NCBI GenBank assembly: GCA_021397845.1
Contig: CM038052.1
Location: forward strand, 42,554,949 to 42,618,948
Length of the DNA: 64,000 nucleotides
Source: Areca catechu
Taxonomy: Eukaryota > Streptophyta > Magnoliopsida > Arecales > Arecaceae
Direction of reading: 5' to 3'
Every line of letters starts with the position of its first letter. Position 1 is the first letter of the stretch. A program made the translations under genes and the position numbers. Under the pieces are notes generated by a model. That model had not been told where the DNA came from. It saw nothing but the letters and a program-made list of their open reading frames with translations, and made no database searches. Positions 1 to 11,328 of the stretch are shown in pieces.

Positions 1-689
1 TAGAAGGCCCAGCTTCACCCTGGTTGGTCGAAGGATGGAAACCATGCCCGAAACAGGACATGACAGAGAAAGATCAAAGGAAGAAGAAGAAAGCAGATGA
101 AGGTTCTGAGGCGAGCCTAGCCCTAAGAAGATCAAGGGAAGAAGAAGGAGGCCCTACTCAACCTAGTGAGGAGGAAGAGGACTGACCTGTTGGAGCTTTG
201 GATGGACAAGGATGGCCGGATGAATGAAAGAGGAGCTTTGGTACAGCGGCGGGCATGAAAGATTTGAAAGAAGATACATTTCGAGAAAGATAACTTTTCC
301 TTTCAAAGTGACCGGTGCCCAACCGTTCCGTTACAAATCCTTGCCATTGGATCTGTGCCATGCATCACTCATTGGCAAGGCTAACATCTAGCTTCGACTA
401 TGGCAGCTTTGGATTATGCGCCCGCAATAACTGCTCCTCGGACGTGGCCACGAGGCTCCACAAGGTAGGCTGGAAAAACTGCTGCCTGAGATGCCGCCGA
501 TCACAATCATTATTGCACCAGATCCCCACCTTTCCATGTTAGCAGTGCATTTACTCCCTTCGCCCCGAGCGCCCCGCACTAGTGTGACTTGGGAGTGGGT
601 GGCAAATGATGTGGCAAGAAGCTGACGTGTTGACGTGTAATCCCTGTAAGTTGCCATGTCAGAAAGTTCGCCATGACGGACACCCCATC

Positions 690-1170
690 TTGGACTCTTT
701 TGGCCAGGTCGAGCTCCTTCAGATCAACGAGGCGACCGATCAAAGCCGAGCTCCATCCTCCATCAGGTCGGCACCCGTAAGCTTGGGGTGCCTAGGCTAG
801 AGCCGAGCGATCTCCTTCGCTAGATCGAGCCCCTCTGAGGCTGAGCTTCCTGAGCCAGAGTTGAGCTCAGCCCTCCTCCGCCAAGTCTAGCCCCTCCGAG
901 GTCGAGCCCTCTGGGCTAGAGTCACGTGTCGACCTCCTCCACCGGATCAAGCCCCTCCGAGGATAAGATCCCTGGACCGGAGTTGAGCTCAGCCCTCCTC
1001 CACCAGGTCCAGCCATTTTGAGGTCGTGCCCTCCAAGCAGGAGTCGAGTCCTCCTTCGTCAGGTCAAGCCCCTCCAAGATCAAGCCCCCTGAGCCAGAGT
1101 CGAGCTCAGCCCTCCTTCGCCAGGTCGAGCCCTTCGGAGGTCGAGCCTCCCGGATCAGAGCCGAGTCCCA
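690..1170 (+). repeat. GC-rich degenerate tandem repeat, about 60-bp unit
   Basis: About six to seven diverged units recur at roughly 60-bp spacing, each with a CAGGTCGAGCCCCTCCGAGG-like core followed by CCAGAGTCGAGCTCAGCCCT. The frames that are open across it reflect the repeat, not a gene. The position next to a Tat-type LTR fits the hypervariable, tandem-repeat-rich 3'UTR known for Tat and Ogre elements. Confidence 0.75.
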
Positions 1171-1828
1171 GCTCTCCAGTTTGGCAACCAGGTCGGATGG
1201 CACCGCCGGCCAACAAGGGGGCGGAGCCACCTCCCCAAAACACCGACGAGCAGCCTGAAGGCCACGAAGAAGCACCTGTCAAGCCATGATGGCTATCTGC
1301 AGCCGTCGCTTACACCAGAAAGGCAGGAAGCCCCTGACCAAGGTGCTACACTCTCAACCAACTACCTGCACCGCTCGAAAGAGGAAGTCAACCAGGAGAT
1401 TCGAATCTCGAAGGTAGTGGCCCCCCGATCAAGACACTGCAAGGCTTCCCGGAATAGGGCTACCGAAAGGAATGTCAGAACACATGACAATCTCCCTTAT
1501 CATGAATTGGGAAAGGCATCCCATCCACGGTATGAAACACCGCCGCATGCACCTAACAGCTTAGGGGGATCCCAAGGTAGGCACTTAACGGTCACCTGGA
1601 CTTAAAAGAATATTCGATACCCCCACGGGAAAAAGGTATGCAAGTGCAAACTACACCATAGAACATTACCCAAGCGAGTGAAGGAGAAGAAGCCTCACAA
1701 GAGGGCTAGCCCACCTCGGTTAACATCGCTCCCAGCATGCTCGCACCCCCACTCTCACACCATTCACTCCTCCTAGCATGGAGTCCATCAAGAGGGGCTC
1801 ACCAGGAGAATTATTCCCCTGGGTCGTC

Positions 1829-1896
1829 ACTGACTTGAGCATCGGAGTGCCCCTGCTGGAATCCCCGGCTCGGGTCACTAATCATTATTTTACAGG
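1829..1896 (+). promoter_or_regulatory. conserved Tat LTR block (R/U5-like) with acceptor-like CAG
   Basis: CTGACTTGAGCATCGGAGTG is followed by a GGAATCCCC motif and then TTATTTTACAGG. The same order occurs at 28766-28823 and, on the minus strand, at about 41836-41905. Conservation between diverged LTRs suggests a cis function such as RNA 3'-end formation or splicing; which one is not shown by the sequence. Confidence 0.5.
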
Positions 1897-2060
1897 TCCT
1901 GAAGTGCCGGCCAACCTGGAGAAGATGAGGGATGATCCAATGTCGATAGCAGCTACGGGCCACGATAATCTTGGAGGCAACATCTTTGATATCAGAGCAG
2001 GTTAAACTAGGGTTTAATTACTAGTTGCTAAAATTTCTGCATATCTAGTTTTAGGCTGAA

Positions 2061-2065
2061 ATTAA
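2061..2065. repeat. Target site duplication of element A (left copy, ATTAA)
   Basis: ATTAA precedes the 5' LTR of A and is repeated at 9089-9093 after its 3' LTR. Removing A and one copy restores the B leader as seen intact at 13010-13025. Confidence 0.95.
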
Positions 2066-3749
2066 TGGTGCGGGCACCAGACTCAGAAGAAGACTTCAGG
2101 GCTCCATCTGGATCTCTGATTGACCTTGCCCGAAGAGTTAGGGTTTTCTGGTTTTATAATAAGGGTTGACTTGGTCAACTCAATTTTAGTCTTGAGTCTG
2201 TATTTTCCTGCAATTTAAATTTTGTTGAGTCATGTTGACTCAGTACAAGTCCTAGTAGTGGCCTAGGTCTTCTCCAGTTTGGTGCCACCTTTTTTCAAGT
2301 CAAGGTCCAGGGTGCCACATTTTTCTCCCAGGCTCAAGTAAGTGGGCGCCACACTCCCAGCCACACGCCAGAGTCCAGGAGGTGCCACAAATCCATCCCA
2401 GTGTCTTGGTCCCCACACCCAAGGGAGCAAGAAATTTCCTTGAAGCCAAATCAAGGAGGCGCCCCATATGTACCTTAAAAGGCCAAGCTAAAGGAGGAAA
2501 GAAGCATTTCTTGGGGAGCACTTCAAGGGGGCGCCCAATCCATGCCAAAAAAGCCCAAAGCAAAGTTGGGAAGAGCCATGACTTGGGGAGAAAGAAAAGG
2601 AGGTGTCCAAAAGAGTTGAGCCATGGAAGGAAAAAAATATTTCTTGAAGAGCAAAGCTAGGAGGCGCCACCTACTTACCATTTGAAGCTTTCAATCAACA
2701 TTTATAGAACCTCTTGGCCGGCCATATGGGGAGGAATTGATTCTACAAACCTAATTTGAAGATCCATCCTATTAGTCCCACATGGGAAGATGTAAAACCC
2801 TGACCTCTTGTAAAGTCCTATAAAATAAACCACTCTTGTAAGTTTTGAAAACAACTAATGAATGAATTCAATTTATGTGTGAGAAAACTTTCTATTTCTC
2901 TCTTCCGCACTTGCATTCAGGTGTTGAGCTCCGTGAGAGAGTAAATCCGGGTTCCCTAGGAACCTTGAGGAGGTGTGAGATCTCCAACCCCAAAACCCTA
3001 GGTTAGCCACTTCACTTCAAAACCCTAGCCGCCCATCATCCTCTTCACTCCACCAAACCCTTGCCTACCCCATCTCTCACGGCCCCTCTCTCCAAGTAGA
3101 GGCCGACCACCAGCATCCAGGTCCAGTTCGGCTACTTCGAATATGGAGCAAATCCCAGAGGAAGCCAGATCAGCATCCAGGAGAATCAGGACTTCAGCAA
3201 CATCAACTTTCAAGTTCTTCTATCTGGTAAATCCTTCCTTGAGTATCTGGTTCCATAACTTGTTCTTCTTCTTTCCCAGATCTTGAGTTCAGGAGAAGCC
3301 AACTCTGCCAAAGGACCAGTATTGGAGGATCCATTACGAAGATATCTGAATCCGGGGATCCAACAATCTGCTCAAGAGAGTCCTTCCACTAAACTCTGTG
3401 AATATCATTGCCTGGTCTATAACCCTTCTCTTCTCTTTACTTCTGTCCTGTTGAAAGTTCAGAGTGAAACCCTAGGTCTGGGAGTTTCTCAACCCCCAGT
3501 GATCCTTTACTTCTGAACTACTCTAATAATCTAGTTCCTTTAAATTGTGCTTTCAATTATTACCTAGTTTCTTTCAATTTAATTTAACTTTCCTTTGAGT
3601 CAAAACCGACTTCTGAAAATATATATATATATATAAAAATTAATTTTAATTTACTTCCGCATCGCATCGTCTCTTTTGTTCTGCATCATTTTTGGTATCA
3701 GAGCTTTCATTCTGCATCATTTTGGTATCAGAGTTTTTGTTCTGTATCA
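2066..3749 (+). repeat. Element A 5' LTR
   Basis: It runs from TGGTGCGGGCACC to TTCTGTATCA, about 1.68 kb. A TATA-like TATAAAATA lies at 2819-2827. The last 75 bases hold three copies of a TTCTGCATCA unit separated by TTTTGGTATCAGAG, that is, former LTR-end plus primer-site sequence now lying inside the LTR. A (TA)n run occurs at 3619-3634. Confidence 0.92.
2819..2827 (+). promoter_or_regulatory. TATA box of element A 5' LTR
   Basis: TATAAAATA within CCTATAAAATAAACC; the same site recurs at 8166-8174 in the 3' LTR. It is the best candidate core promoter of the element. Confidence 0.6.
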
Positions 3750-3753
3750 ATTT

Positions 3754-3767
3754 TGGTATCAGATCCC
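3754..3767 (+). other. Element A primer binding site (initiator Met-type)
   Basis: TGGTATCAGATCCC follows the LTR end after four bases. TGGTATCAGAGCC is the usual plant initiator-Met primer site; here the 11th and 12th bases are changed. Two earlier TGGTATCAGAG copies (3693, 3722) lie inside the LTR. Confidence 0.8.
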
Positions 3768-4225
3768 TGTCTAGGGTTTCTAACTTGCTTGCATGTTTTA
3801 AGTGTCTCTCTTTTTTATTTTGTCTGCTCGAAGTAGACTCCCCAGGACGTTCGGTCCTAGGAACGAAGCGAGGTGCAAGCCTCCTCTTCCCATTCCACGG
3901 GGTGTTCCTAGGGCGTGTAGGGGATCCGCTGGGTTACAACTTCGTAGCAGGAATTATAAACGGGGGAAGCGTTCTATTTTCAGTCTGTAACTGCCCTGTT
4001 ATAGGGAATTATTTCTCATTACAGGTAACTCCAAATTACATTATTTTTGTTTTGCTGGAACCAGTATAATTGAAACTATTTTACATAATTTTACTGTAAT
4101 TTATTGGTTTCTGTGAAATTTCTGAGAGTTAAATTATAGCAATTCTGTTTCTGTGTTTCTGCAATTCAATTTTTTTTTGAGTGATCATCTCCTAATTCAT
4201 CTTAAGGGCAATTGAGCAACTAAGA

Positions 4226-4254
4226 TAAGGGGAGGAGTTGATAACCTCTCCTTA
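4226..4254 (+). promoter_or_regulatory. Conserved leader hairpin, element A
   Basis: TAAGGGGAGG pairs with CCTCTCCTTA around a 9-base loop with one G-U pair. Related hairpins occur at the same place in B1, B2, C, X and Y, about 400-450 bases before the gag start. A role in RNA packaging, dimerisation or translation is an inference. Confidence 0.6.
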
Positions 4255-4659
4255 GCCCAAAACCAACACCCATTCATTCGATCCTAAGCCTAATTTTAAA
4301 ATTTATTAGACTTAATTTGCCCTAGTGGGCTAGGGACACCAACAAGTCGGGTCTAGGCTAATGTTGAGTCAGTTTGTCTAAGTTACTCTGTGTGTGCTTT
4401 GTACTCAGTGTCTAGAATGGTGGTTCAGGGATTCTATCCCAAAGGGATTGTGTGCTGGTCCGCCTACCTGGCCAATCACTGATTGGTGTCTAGGATTGGC
4501 ATTTAGGGACCTAACACTCCCCTTACACCTGCCTGGCTGAGTCCCGAGTTACTACAGGCTAGCTTGCCACTCTGATTGGGCATCTAGTTTGGGCTCTAGG
4601 TCTAGTTAGCCCATAGTCGTTTCAGTCGAGTCTCATTTGGTGTGCTTGCTTGCATCATC

Positions 4660-6486
4660 ATGTCCACCCGGAATGGAGTACCCTACCAACCTGGTCAAAC
4701 CCAACCTGATTTAGAGGCCATGATTAGAACTCTTACCGAAAGTATGACCAAATTGAGTCAGGATATGAATGAGGGTTTTGCCCAGTTTAAAGATCGAGCC
4801 CAGGGACTTGAGAAACGTAGACATCAAAATTGTACCCCTGATCCAAAATTTAATAGGCCCCAACCTCACCCATGCCAGGAGCCTCGGAGAGCCTATGACC
4901 ATGATCTTGCCCCTGAGTCTAGCCCTAGGAGCCTATACCCATACTTGGTTGACTCAGAGAAGGGACCCGTTAGGAACACCGAACCTTATGCACCCACTTT
5001 TGATGGAAGACAAGAGACATATATTAAGTGGGAAGAACAAATGGATCGGTATTTTGAGTGCACTAACATATCGGAATTAGGACAAGTTAGGTTGGCCAAA
5101 ACCAAGTTCACCAAACATGCTAGGTCACATTGGTATGCTATTGAGCATGAGTGTTATCAAAGAAAAGAAGAAATATATACTTGAAGAGATATGAGAAGTA
5201 AGTTGAGAGATAGGTACCTAGGTAGATCCTATGAGAAAAGACTTTTAGACCAATGGTACCAATTGCGACAAGGTAATAGGCCTGTGTCTAAATATATCGA
5301 GGACTTCCAGTGGTATGACATGAAATGCAATACCATTGAGATCGAAGCTCAGATCACATCGAGGTTTAGGGTTGGGTTACACCCAAACATTTATAGGAAG
5401 CTATGCCTTGAAAAGACCAATAAGTTAGACAGAGCCTACCAAGAAGCCCAAGACTATGAGTGGTCTTTAAGATATAACCAATCAAGTACTTTGGACTTAA
5501 AGCCAACCTTTACCAACTTGAGTCAAGTTCTGATTGATCCGACACCAGTAGTGAACCAGACTTTTGTTTGTCAATTCCCACTTGTGTCACATCTTGACTA
5601 GAAGGATAACACTGAGAAGGAGTTAGGCATGGCCATCCCAAAATTAGTTGACCTGACCAGAGTCGTACTTAAAGAGGAATCAAAGGAGAATATATTAGAA
5701 CCTTTCAGTGAGATTGAGGAAGAAATATATGAGCCTGACATAAGTTTGATAGATGAATATGAAGAAGAAGAATTTGAGGATATCTCTCCCGATAATTCAA
5801 TTAACCAACTCCTACCTAATGGGGTTATTGAGGGGACCCCTGCCACTCAAGGAATTCATGAGCTAACCCTAAGAGAAGACCCTTTTGAGGAAGTTCAGGA
5901 AGAGGAAATTACACCAAATGAAAGTTTAAGTGAGAATACCCCTGAACTCATTGAGGAATCCAAAGAAGACACCCCTGAGTCAAATCTGGTAGAGAAGTGT
6001 GAAGAAGGAAGGGGTTCACAAGAATTGCCCATTGAGTAGGTCCAAGAACAAGAAAAAGACAGTAGCTTAGAGGACTTTCTAGATAAATATTCCAAAGACC
6101 TTCCTGATAACCTTCCACCTTTTAGGAGCACCCAGCCTATCCTAGAACTTGCATTTGTAGACCCTCCTAGAGCAAATCATGAGGTTTGGATGAGTGCACC
6201 TATAGAACAATGTCCTCATTTTAAGGTCGTCCTGAATAACCAAGGTTTGTTTCTTGTTTCCGATAAGCCACCTCAAAACTCTGATTCTTATTTCCTACCC
6301 TTCCCTGAATCTTCTCATGTTTCTAGAGCTATGGGATTACACTTTACTGAGATTTCTAGGTTGCAAGACTCCTTAGAACCTATTAGGTTTGCCACCTACT
6401 TCTGGAAGACCTTATGGCACCTACTAGGCATCCATAATAAGTTTTCATGCTCTGCATGCCCTCCTCCGACCCAAGGTCAAACCTAG
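4660..6486 (+). pseudogene. gag: Element A gag-acidic linker-fusion frame (three internal stops)
   Basis: One reading frame runs from the ATG at 4660 to 6486, broken only by in-frame stops at 5182, 5599 and 6037. The N-terminus and the capsid-like part (about residues 110-250: YIKWEEQMDRYFE, SKLRDRYLG, LLDQWYQLRQGNRPVS) match gag of Y. No CCHC knuckle is visible. Next comes a Glu-rich segment (about residues 325-460) with the motif EEEIYEPDISLIDEYEEEE. After it, DLPDNLPPFR resembles the linker before RT in Y, and then about 130 residues end in RFATYFWKTLWHLLG, which is integrase-core sequence. So a large deletion joined the pre-RT linker to the integrase. The first stop replaces a Trp seen in Y. 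Probably a former gag fusion protein of a non-autonomous element. Confidence 0.8.
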
Positions 6487-6615
6487 AGAGCCTTAGTTTG
6501 TTAGGTTTAGACCTAGAGTTCCTTTGGAATAAAGTCCATTCTTTAGGAATGCGTCGTTAGTCTAATTTAGTTTTTCTTGACCCTTTACTAGGCTTTGGCT
6601 TAGATTTTGGTTTGA
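6487..6615 (+). other. Non-coding junction stretch in element A
   Basis: Between the fusion frame and the integrase tail I see only T-rich sequence with repeated CCTAGAG and TTTAG motifs and no open frame. Confidence 0.4.
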
Positions 6616-7445
6616 TTGAGAGCACCAGGAATTGGGATTTGTATTTTGTCCAGGGTTGAAATTACATTCAATGTTTCGATCAATAGGTCTACAGGTAAGA
6701 GTCCATTTGAAATTGTGCATGGTTACAAACCTCACACACCTCTTGACCTAGCTCCTTTACCAGTCCACACACGAGTCTCAGAGTCTGCTGAAGTTTTTGC
6801 ACAGCATATAAAAGACTTGCATAAAGAAATTCATGCCAAAATAAATTTAAGTAATGAAACTTATAAGAAGTTGGCTGATTCTCAAAGGCGAGTCAAAACT
6901 TTTGTTGAGGGAGACTATGTAATGATTAGGTTAAGGCCTGAACGGTTTCCTCCTGGAACCATAGAAAGTTACATGCTAGAGGAGCTGGTCCATTTAGAGT
7001 AGTGAAGAGAGTAGGGTCCAATGCCTATGTGCTCAAGTTGCCTTCAGAACTAGGCATTAGCTCCACTTTCAACATTACAGACCTAGTAGAGTATAGAGAG
7101 CTAGCTGTGATTCCCAGTGAGCCTTTTGAGCCTAATCCTGCTCTTGAGAGTGAACACAACCCTATGTGCCCACCAACAAACTGGCCTGTGAGGAAAGAGC
7201 AGATTAAAAAGATCCTGGATGATCAGGTTATCTCTACTCATAATCGAGGATACCAAAGATACCTGGTCCGCTGGCAAGGAAGGCCAGATTCTGATGACTC
7301 TTGGATCTCTCGAGAAGAATTACAAGAATTGGACCCATACCTCTTGGAGAGATACCAAAGCCAACTTGATCCTTACTCGACAAGGTCGAGTTCCTCCCAC
7401 CCCGGGAGAATTGGTGCGGGCACCAGACTCAGAAGAAGACTTTAG
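6616..7445 (+). pseudogene. Element A integrase C-terminus and chromodomain
   Basis: Sequence from NRSTGKSPFEIVHGYKPHTP onward matches the end of the Y integrase, through the GPY-like segment (VMIRLRPERFPPGT) and a chromodomain (KKILDDQVISTHNRGYQRYL, then RWQGRPDSDDSWISREEL). A one-base loss near 6960 shifts the frame; downstream it is open to 7445. The stop lies 34 bases inside the 3' LTR, as in Y. The catalytic D, D and E of integrase are missing, so this cannot integrate DNA by itself. The chromodomain would normally steer integration by binding histone marks. Confidence 0.85.
7401..7411 (+). other. Element A polypurine tract
   Basis: CCCGGGAGAAT directly precedes the 3' LTR. GGGAGAAT is shared with B1 (11321-11328) and, in opposite orientation, Y. 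Confidence 0.6.
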
Positions 7446-9088
7446 GGCTCCATCTGGATCTCTGATTGACCTTGCCCGAAGAATTAGGGTTTTCTGGTTT
7501 TGCAATAAGGGTTGACTTGGTCAACTCAATTTTAGTCTTGAGTCTGTATTTTCCTGCAATTTAAATTTTGTTGAGTCATGTTGACTCAGTACAAGTCCTA
7601 GTAGTGGCCTAGGTCTTCTCCAGTTTGGTGCCACCTTTTTTCAAGTCAAGGTCCAGGGTGCCACATTTTTCTCTCAAGCTCAAGTAAGTGGGCGCCACAC
7701 TCCCAGCCACACGCCAGAGTCTAGGAGGTGCCACAAATCCATCCCAGTGTCTTGGTCCCCACACCCAAGGGAGCAAGAAATTTTCTTGAAGCCAAAATCA
7801 AGGAGGCGCCCCATATGTACCTTAAAAGGCCAAGCTAAAAGAGGAAAGAAGCATTTCTTGGGGTGCACTTCAAGGGGGCGCCCAATCCATGCCAAAAAAT
7901 CCCAAAGCAAAGCTGGGAAGAGCCATGACTTGGGGAGAAAGAAAAGGAAGTGTCCAAAAGAGTTGAGCCATGGAAGGAAAAAAATATTTCTTGAAGAGCA
8001 AAGCTAGGAGGCGCCACCTACTTACCATTTGAAGCTTTCAATCAACATTTATGGAACCTCTTGGCCGGCCATATGGGGAGGAATTGATTCTACAAACCTA
8101 ATTTGAAGATCCATCCTATTAGTTCCACATGGAAAGATGTAAAACCCTGACCTCTTGTAAAGTCCTATAAAATAAACCCCTCTTGTAAGTTTTGAAAACA
8201 ACTGATGAATGAATTCAATTTATGTGTGAGCAAACTTTGTGTTTCTCTCTTCCGCACTTGCATTCAGGTGTTGAGCTCCGTGAGGGAGTAAATCCGGGTT
8301 CCCTAGGAACCTTGAGGAGGTGTGAGATCTCCAACCCCAAAACCCTAGGTTAGCCACTTCACTTCCAAACCCTAGCCGCCCATCATCCTCTTCACTCCAC
8401 CAAACCCTAGCCTACCCCATCTCTCACGGCCCCTCTCTCCAAGTAGAGGCCGACCACCAGCATCCAGGTCCAGTTCGACTGCTTCAAATACGGAGCAAAT
8501 CCTAGAGGAAGCCAGATCAGCATCCAGGAGAATCAGGACTTCAGCAACATCAACTTTCAAGTTCTTCTATCTGGTAAATCCTTCCTTGAGTATCTGGTTC
8601 CATAACTTGTTATTCTTCTTTCCCAGATCTTGAGTTCAGGAAAAGCCAACTCTGCCAAAGGACCAGTATTGGAGGATCCATTACGAAGATATCTGAATCC
8701 GGGGATCCAACAATCTGCTCAAGAGAGTCCTTCCACTAAACTCTGTGAAGATCATTGCCTGGTCTATAACCCTTCTCTTCTCTTTACTTCTGTCCTGTTG
8801 AAAGTTCAGAGCGAAATCCTAGGTCTGGGAGTTTCTCAACCCCCAGCGATCCTTTACTTCTGAACTACTCTGATAATCTAGTTCCTTTAAATTGTACTTT
8901 CAATTATTACCTAGTTTCTTTCAATTTAGTTTAACTTTCCTTTGAGTCAAAGCCGACTTCTGAAAATATAAAAAAAAAAATAATCTTAATTTACTTCCGC
9001 ATCACATCGTCTCTTTTGTTCTGCATCATTTTGGTATCAGAGTTTTTGTTCTGCATCATTTTGGTATCCGAGTTTTTGTTCTGCATCA
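7412..9088 (+). repeat. Element A 3' LTR
   Basis: It runs from TGGTGCGGGCACC to TTCTGCATCA and matches 2066-3749 throughout. It also ends with the triple TTCTGCATCA / TGGTATC unit (9018-9088). The right target duplication ATTAA follows at 9089. The TATA-like site is at 8166-8174. Confidence 0.93.
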
Positions 9089-11328
9089 ATTAAATTGCAT
9101 AAAACTATCATAAAAAAATACAAAAAAGTTATTATTTAATTTTTTGTTAATTCTCTACTAATATTCCATCTAATTATAGGAAAAGATCGGATAAAAAAAT
9201 TGTTTTCTATTAATTTCTATTTAGTTTCATTGTGCATTAGGGTTTCATGTGCATGCATCATAACTTAATTCAATTTAAGGGCACTTTTATTATCTCAGAT
9301 AAGGGAGGGATTTCATCACCCTTCCTTGGACCAAAACAACCACCTTTGTATTGAACCCAAGCCTAAATAAAATCAATTAGAAACTTAAAGTAGCTTAGGG
9401 ACACCAACAAGGTCGGGTTCCAAGTATTATGTGAAAGCTAGTGCACCCAATCCTTTGATTATCTCTTGAATATGGTGTCTAAGGTTAGAGGTCGTCCGGA
9501 GGCAAATGTCCTAAGTGGACTCGTGGTTTTTAATTAGGACCCTATGAAAGCAGGGGGAGCCTCCCACGATCCTTCCTCTTACTTAGCCAGTGGATAGGGT
9601 AATTGCTGAATTAGCTGTAAATTGAGCTGACCCATTCTACTTGAGCTCTAGGTCTAGGAAACCCTGGTTCGACTTTGTGTTTGCATTGCATGGCCACTAG
9701 ATCAGGAACTCCAAAACAGTAGTCTCACCCCAACCCAGTGTGACAATGGAGCCCAGCCTTGAGACCTTCCTTAGGACCATGACTGAATAATTTGCCCAAC
9801 TGCATAATAGGTTTGACCAACTGGATGAGCAATTCGAAATCCTAAAAAGAATTTGTAGGACCCATACTAACCCTAGTTCATCTAAACCAACTTCCCTTGG
9901 ACCCATAACCCATCGACCTGAACCCACTAGGATCAGTGCACCTAGTCAGAACCTCAGAATCAGTCAATTTCCCCTTAGTCGACCCATCCCTACTACCCCA
10001 TTTCTTTACCAAGCTAACATCGAAGAGAAAATACATAGGGTAGACTCAGAATTAGTTCACCACGAAAATGCCCAGTCTAAAGTTGTTTTGGAAGAACAGC
10101 TAGAGGAAGAGAACCATTATGCTTCTATTACAACTTTACCTGAGAAAACCCTAGAAGAAAACTCGATGATAGAGCCTAGTCCTGAAATTCAAGAACTAGA
10201 AGAAATTTGTGAGGACTTGGTTTCGTTAATCCATTATCCTCAGGAGGAATTCATCCCTTTGATCCCACTTGAAGATCTCTTCCCTGAAATTGCTGACCTA
10301 TTCTTCAATAAAGTGGACCCTTATTCCCTGTAGAAATAAATCAGTGTCTAAACCTTAAGGCCAACCCCATTAGTCAGGGATTGTTCTAAGAACCCTCTTC
10401 TTATTTCTTACCCTATCAGACTAACCCTGAATCCACTTCTTATTTCCTACCCTGGCCTGAGACTTCCCATGTTTCTAGAACCACCTGGTTGCACTTTGTT
10501 GAGGTTACTAGGTTACAAAAATCCTTAGAGCTTGTTCGATTTGCCATTTATTTTTGGCAGACCCTATGGCATCTAGTAGGAGTCCATGCATAATTTTCAT
10601 CTGCATGTCCCCTACCGACCATGGTCAAGCCCAAAGTTGTAATTGAAAATTTAATAAATTTCTTTCAATAAGATTGCATAGTTGAGTCCATTAGCTGAGT
10701 CATATGCACAACATATTAGAGAATTGCATAAGAAAATAAGTGAAAAGATTAAAGAAAGCAATGAATCATATAAACATATGGTTGATTCAAGAAAAATACT
10801 CAAAGAATTTGATGAAGGAGACTTTGTTATGATTAGGCTTCCACCTGAATGGTTCCCACCTAGAATCATGAAACCATGAAGAAATTACATGCCTGTAGTA
10901 CAGGGCCATACAAAATAATTAAGAAAATTAGACCTAATGCCTTTGAGCTTGAGTTACCACGTGAGTTAGGTATTAGTTCAACTTTCAATGTTTCGGACTT
11001 TGTAGAGCATAAGGAACCAACGATGATACCTAGTGAGCCTTTTGGGCCAGATCCCATCCTTGAGAGTGAGCCAACCCATGAGTGTCCACTAGCCAAAATA
11101 TCAAAATGGAGACACAGGATTGAGCGGATCTTGGACGACATGATTATCGTTACTCGAAGTAAAAGATTATCAATGATATCTGATTCGTTGGTAAGGATGA
11201 CCCGAGACTGAAGATTTTTGGATCACTAGAGAGGATTTGCAAAGGATTAATCCCGACTTGCTAGAATATTACCAAAGCAGAGTTGACCCATACTTGACAG
11301 GGTCGAGTTCCTTCCATCCGGGGAGAAT
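9089..11328 (+). pseudogene. B1 internal region: gag-acidic frame and integrase remnant
   Basis: The leader resumes after element A with a hairpin at 9301-9327. A gag-like start MEPSLETFLRTMTE begins at 9746 and the frame runs with few breaks to 10333, ending in an acidic part with PSPEIQELEEICEDL. Then come broken pieces of SYFLPWPETSHVSRT and FWQTLWHLVG, the latter from the integrase core, as in element A. From 10682 an integrase tail is recognisable (SYAQHIRELHKKI, FDEGDFVMIRLPPEWFPP, GISSTFNVSDFVEHKEP). The GPY-like part and a decayed chromodomain extend to the polypurine tract at 11318-11328. No RT or RNase H sequence is seen. Confidence 0.75.
9301..9327 (+). promoter_or_regulatory. Conserved leader hairpin, B1
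   Basis: AAGGGAGGG pairs with CCCTTCCTT, one G-U pair, around a 9-base loop. Position and shape match those of A, C and Y although the bases differ. Confidence 0.55.

Larger units (their letters stand above)
1..1982 (+). mobile_element. Tat-lineage Ty3/gypsy 3'UTR and LTR fragment
   Basis: This GC-rich stretch carries no convincing long reading frame. Its last 150 bases resemble the LTR end at 28750-28937: both have a block around CATCGGAGTG or CGTCGGAGTG followed by a GGAATCCCC motif, a pyrimidine run ending CAGG, and a terminal CACGAT...GGCAACA or AGCAACA. The Z element LTR (41769-42531, other strand) shares the same block. I infer that 1982 is the 3' end of a Tat-type LTR and that the region to its left includes the 3'UTR. 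The LTR start could not be placed. Bases 1-690 hold only short frames and I see no recognisable domain there. Confidence 0.6.
2066..9088 (+). mobile_element. Element A: internally deleted chromovirus with both LTRs
   Basis: A complete insertion of 7.0 kb with two LTRs, PBS, PPT and a 5-bp target duplication, sitting in the leader of B1. Its LTR start (TGGTGCGGGCACC), leader and gag start (MSTRNGVPYQPGQTQ) match the nearly intact element Y at the right end of the window, so A is a deletion derivative of the same family. It lacks protease, RT, RNase H and the integrase core. The two LTRs differ by a few percent by eye, so A is clearly older than Y. Confidence 0.95.

Noticed and set aside
922..1289. 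Two overlapping open frames, one on each strand (117 and 87 codons)
   Set aside because: Both are products of the stop-poor 60-bp tandem repeat.
3693..3735. First TGGTATCAGAGC (3693) as the primer site of element A
   Set aside because: The target duplication after 9088 shows that the LTR extends beyond this copy; the working site is the third one at 3754.
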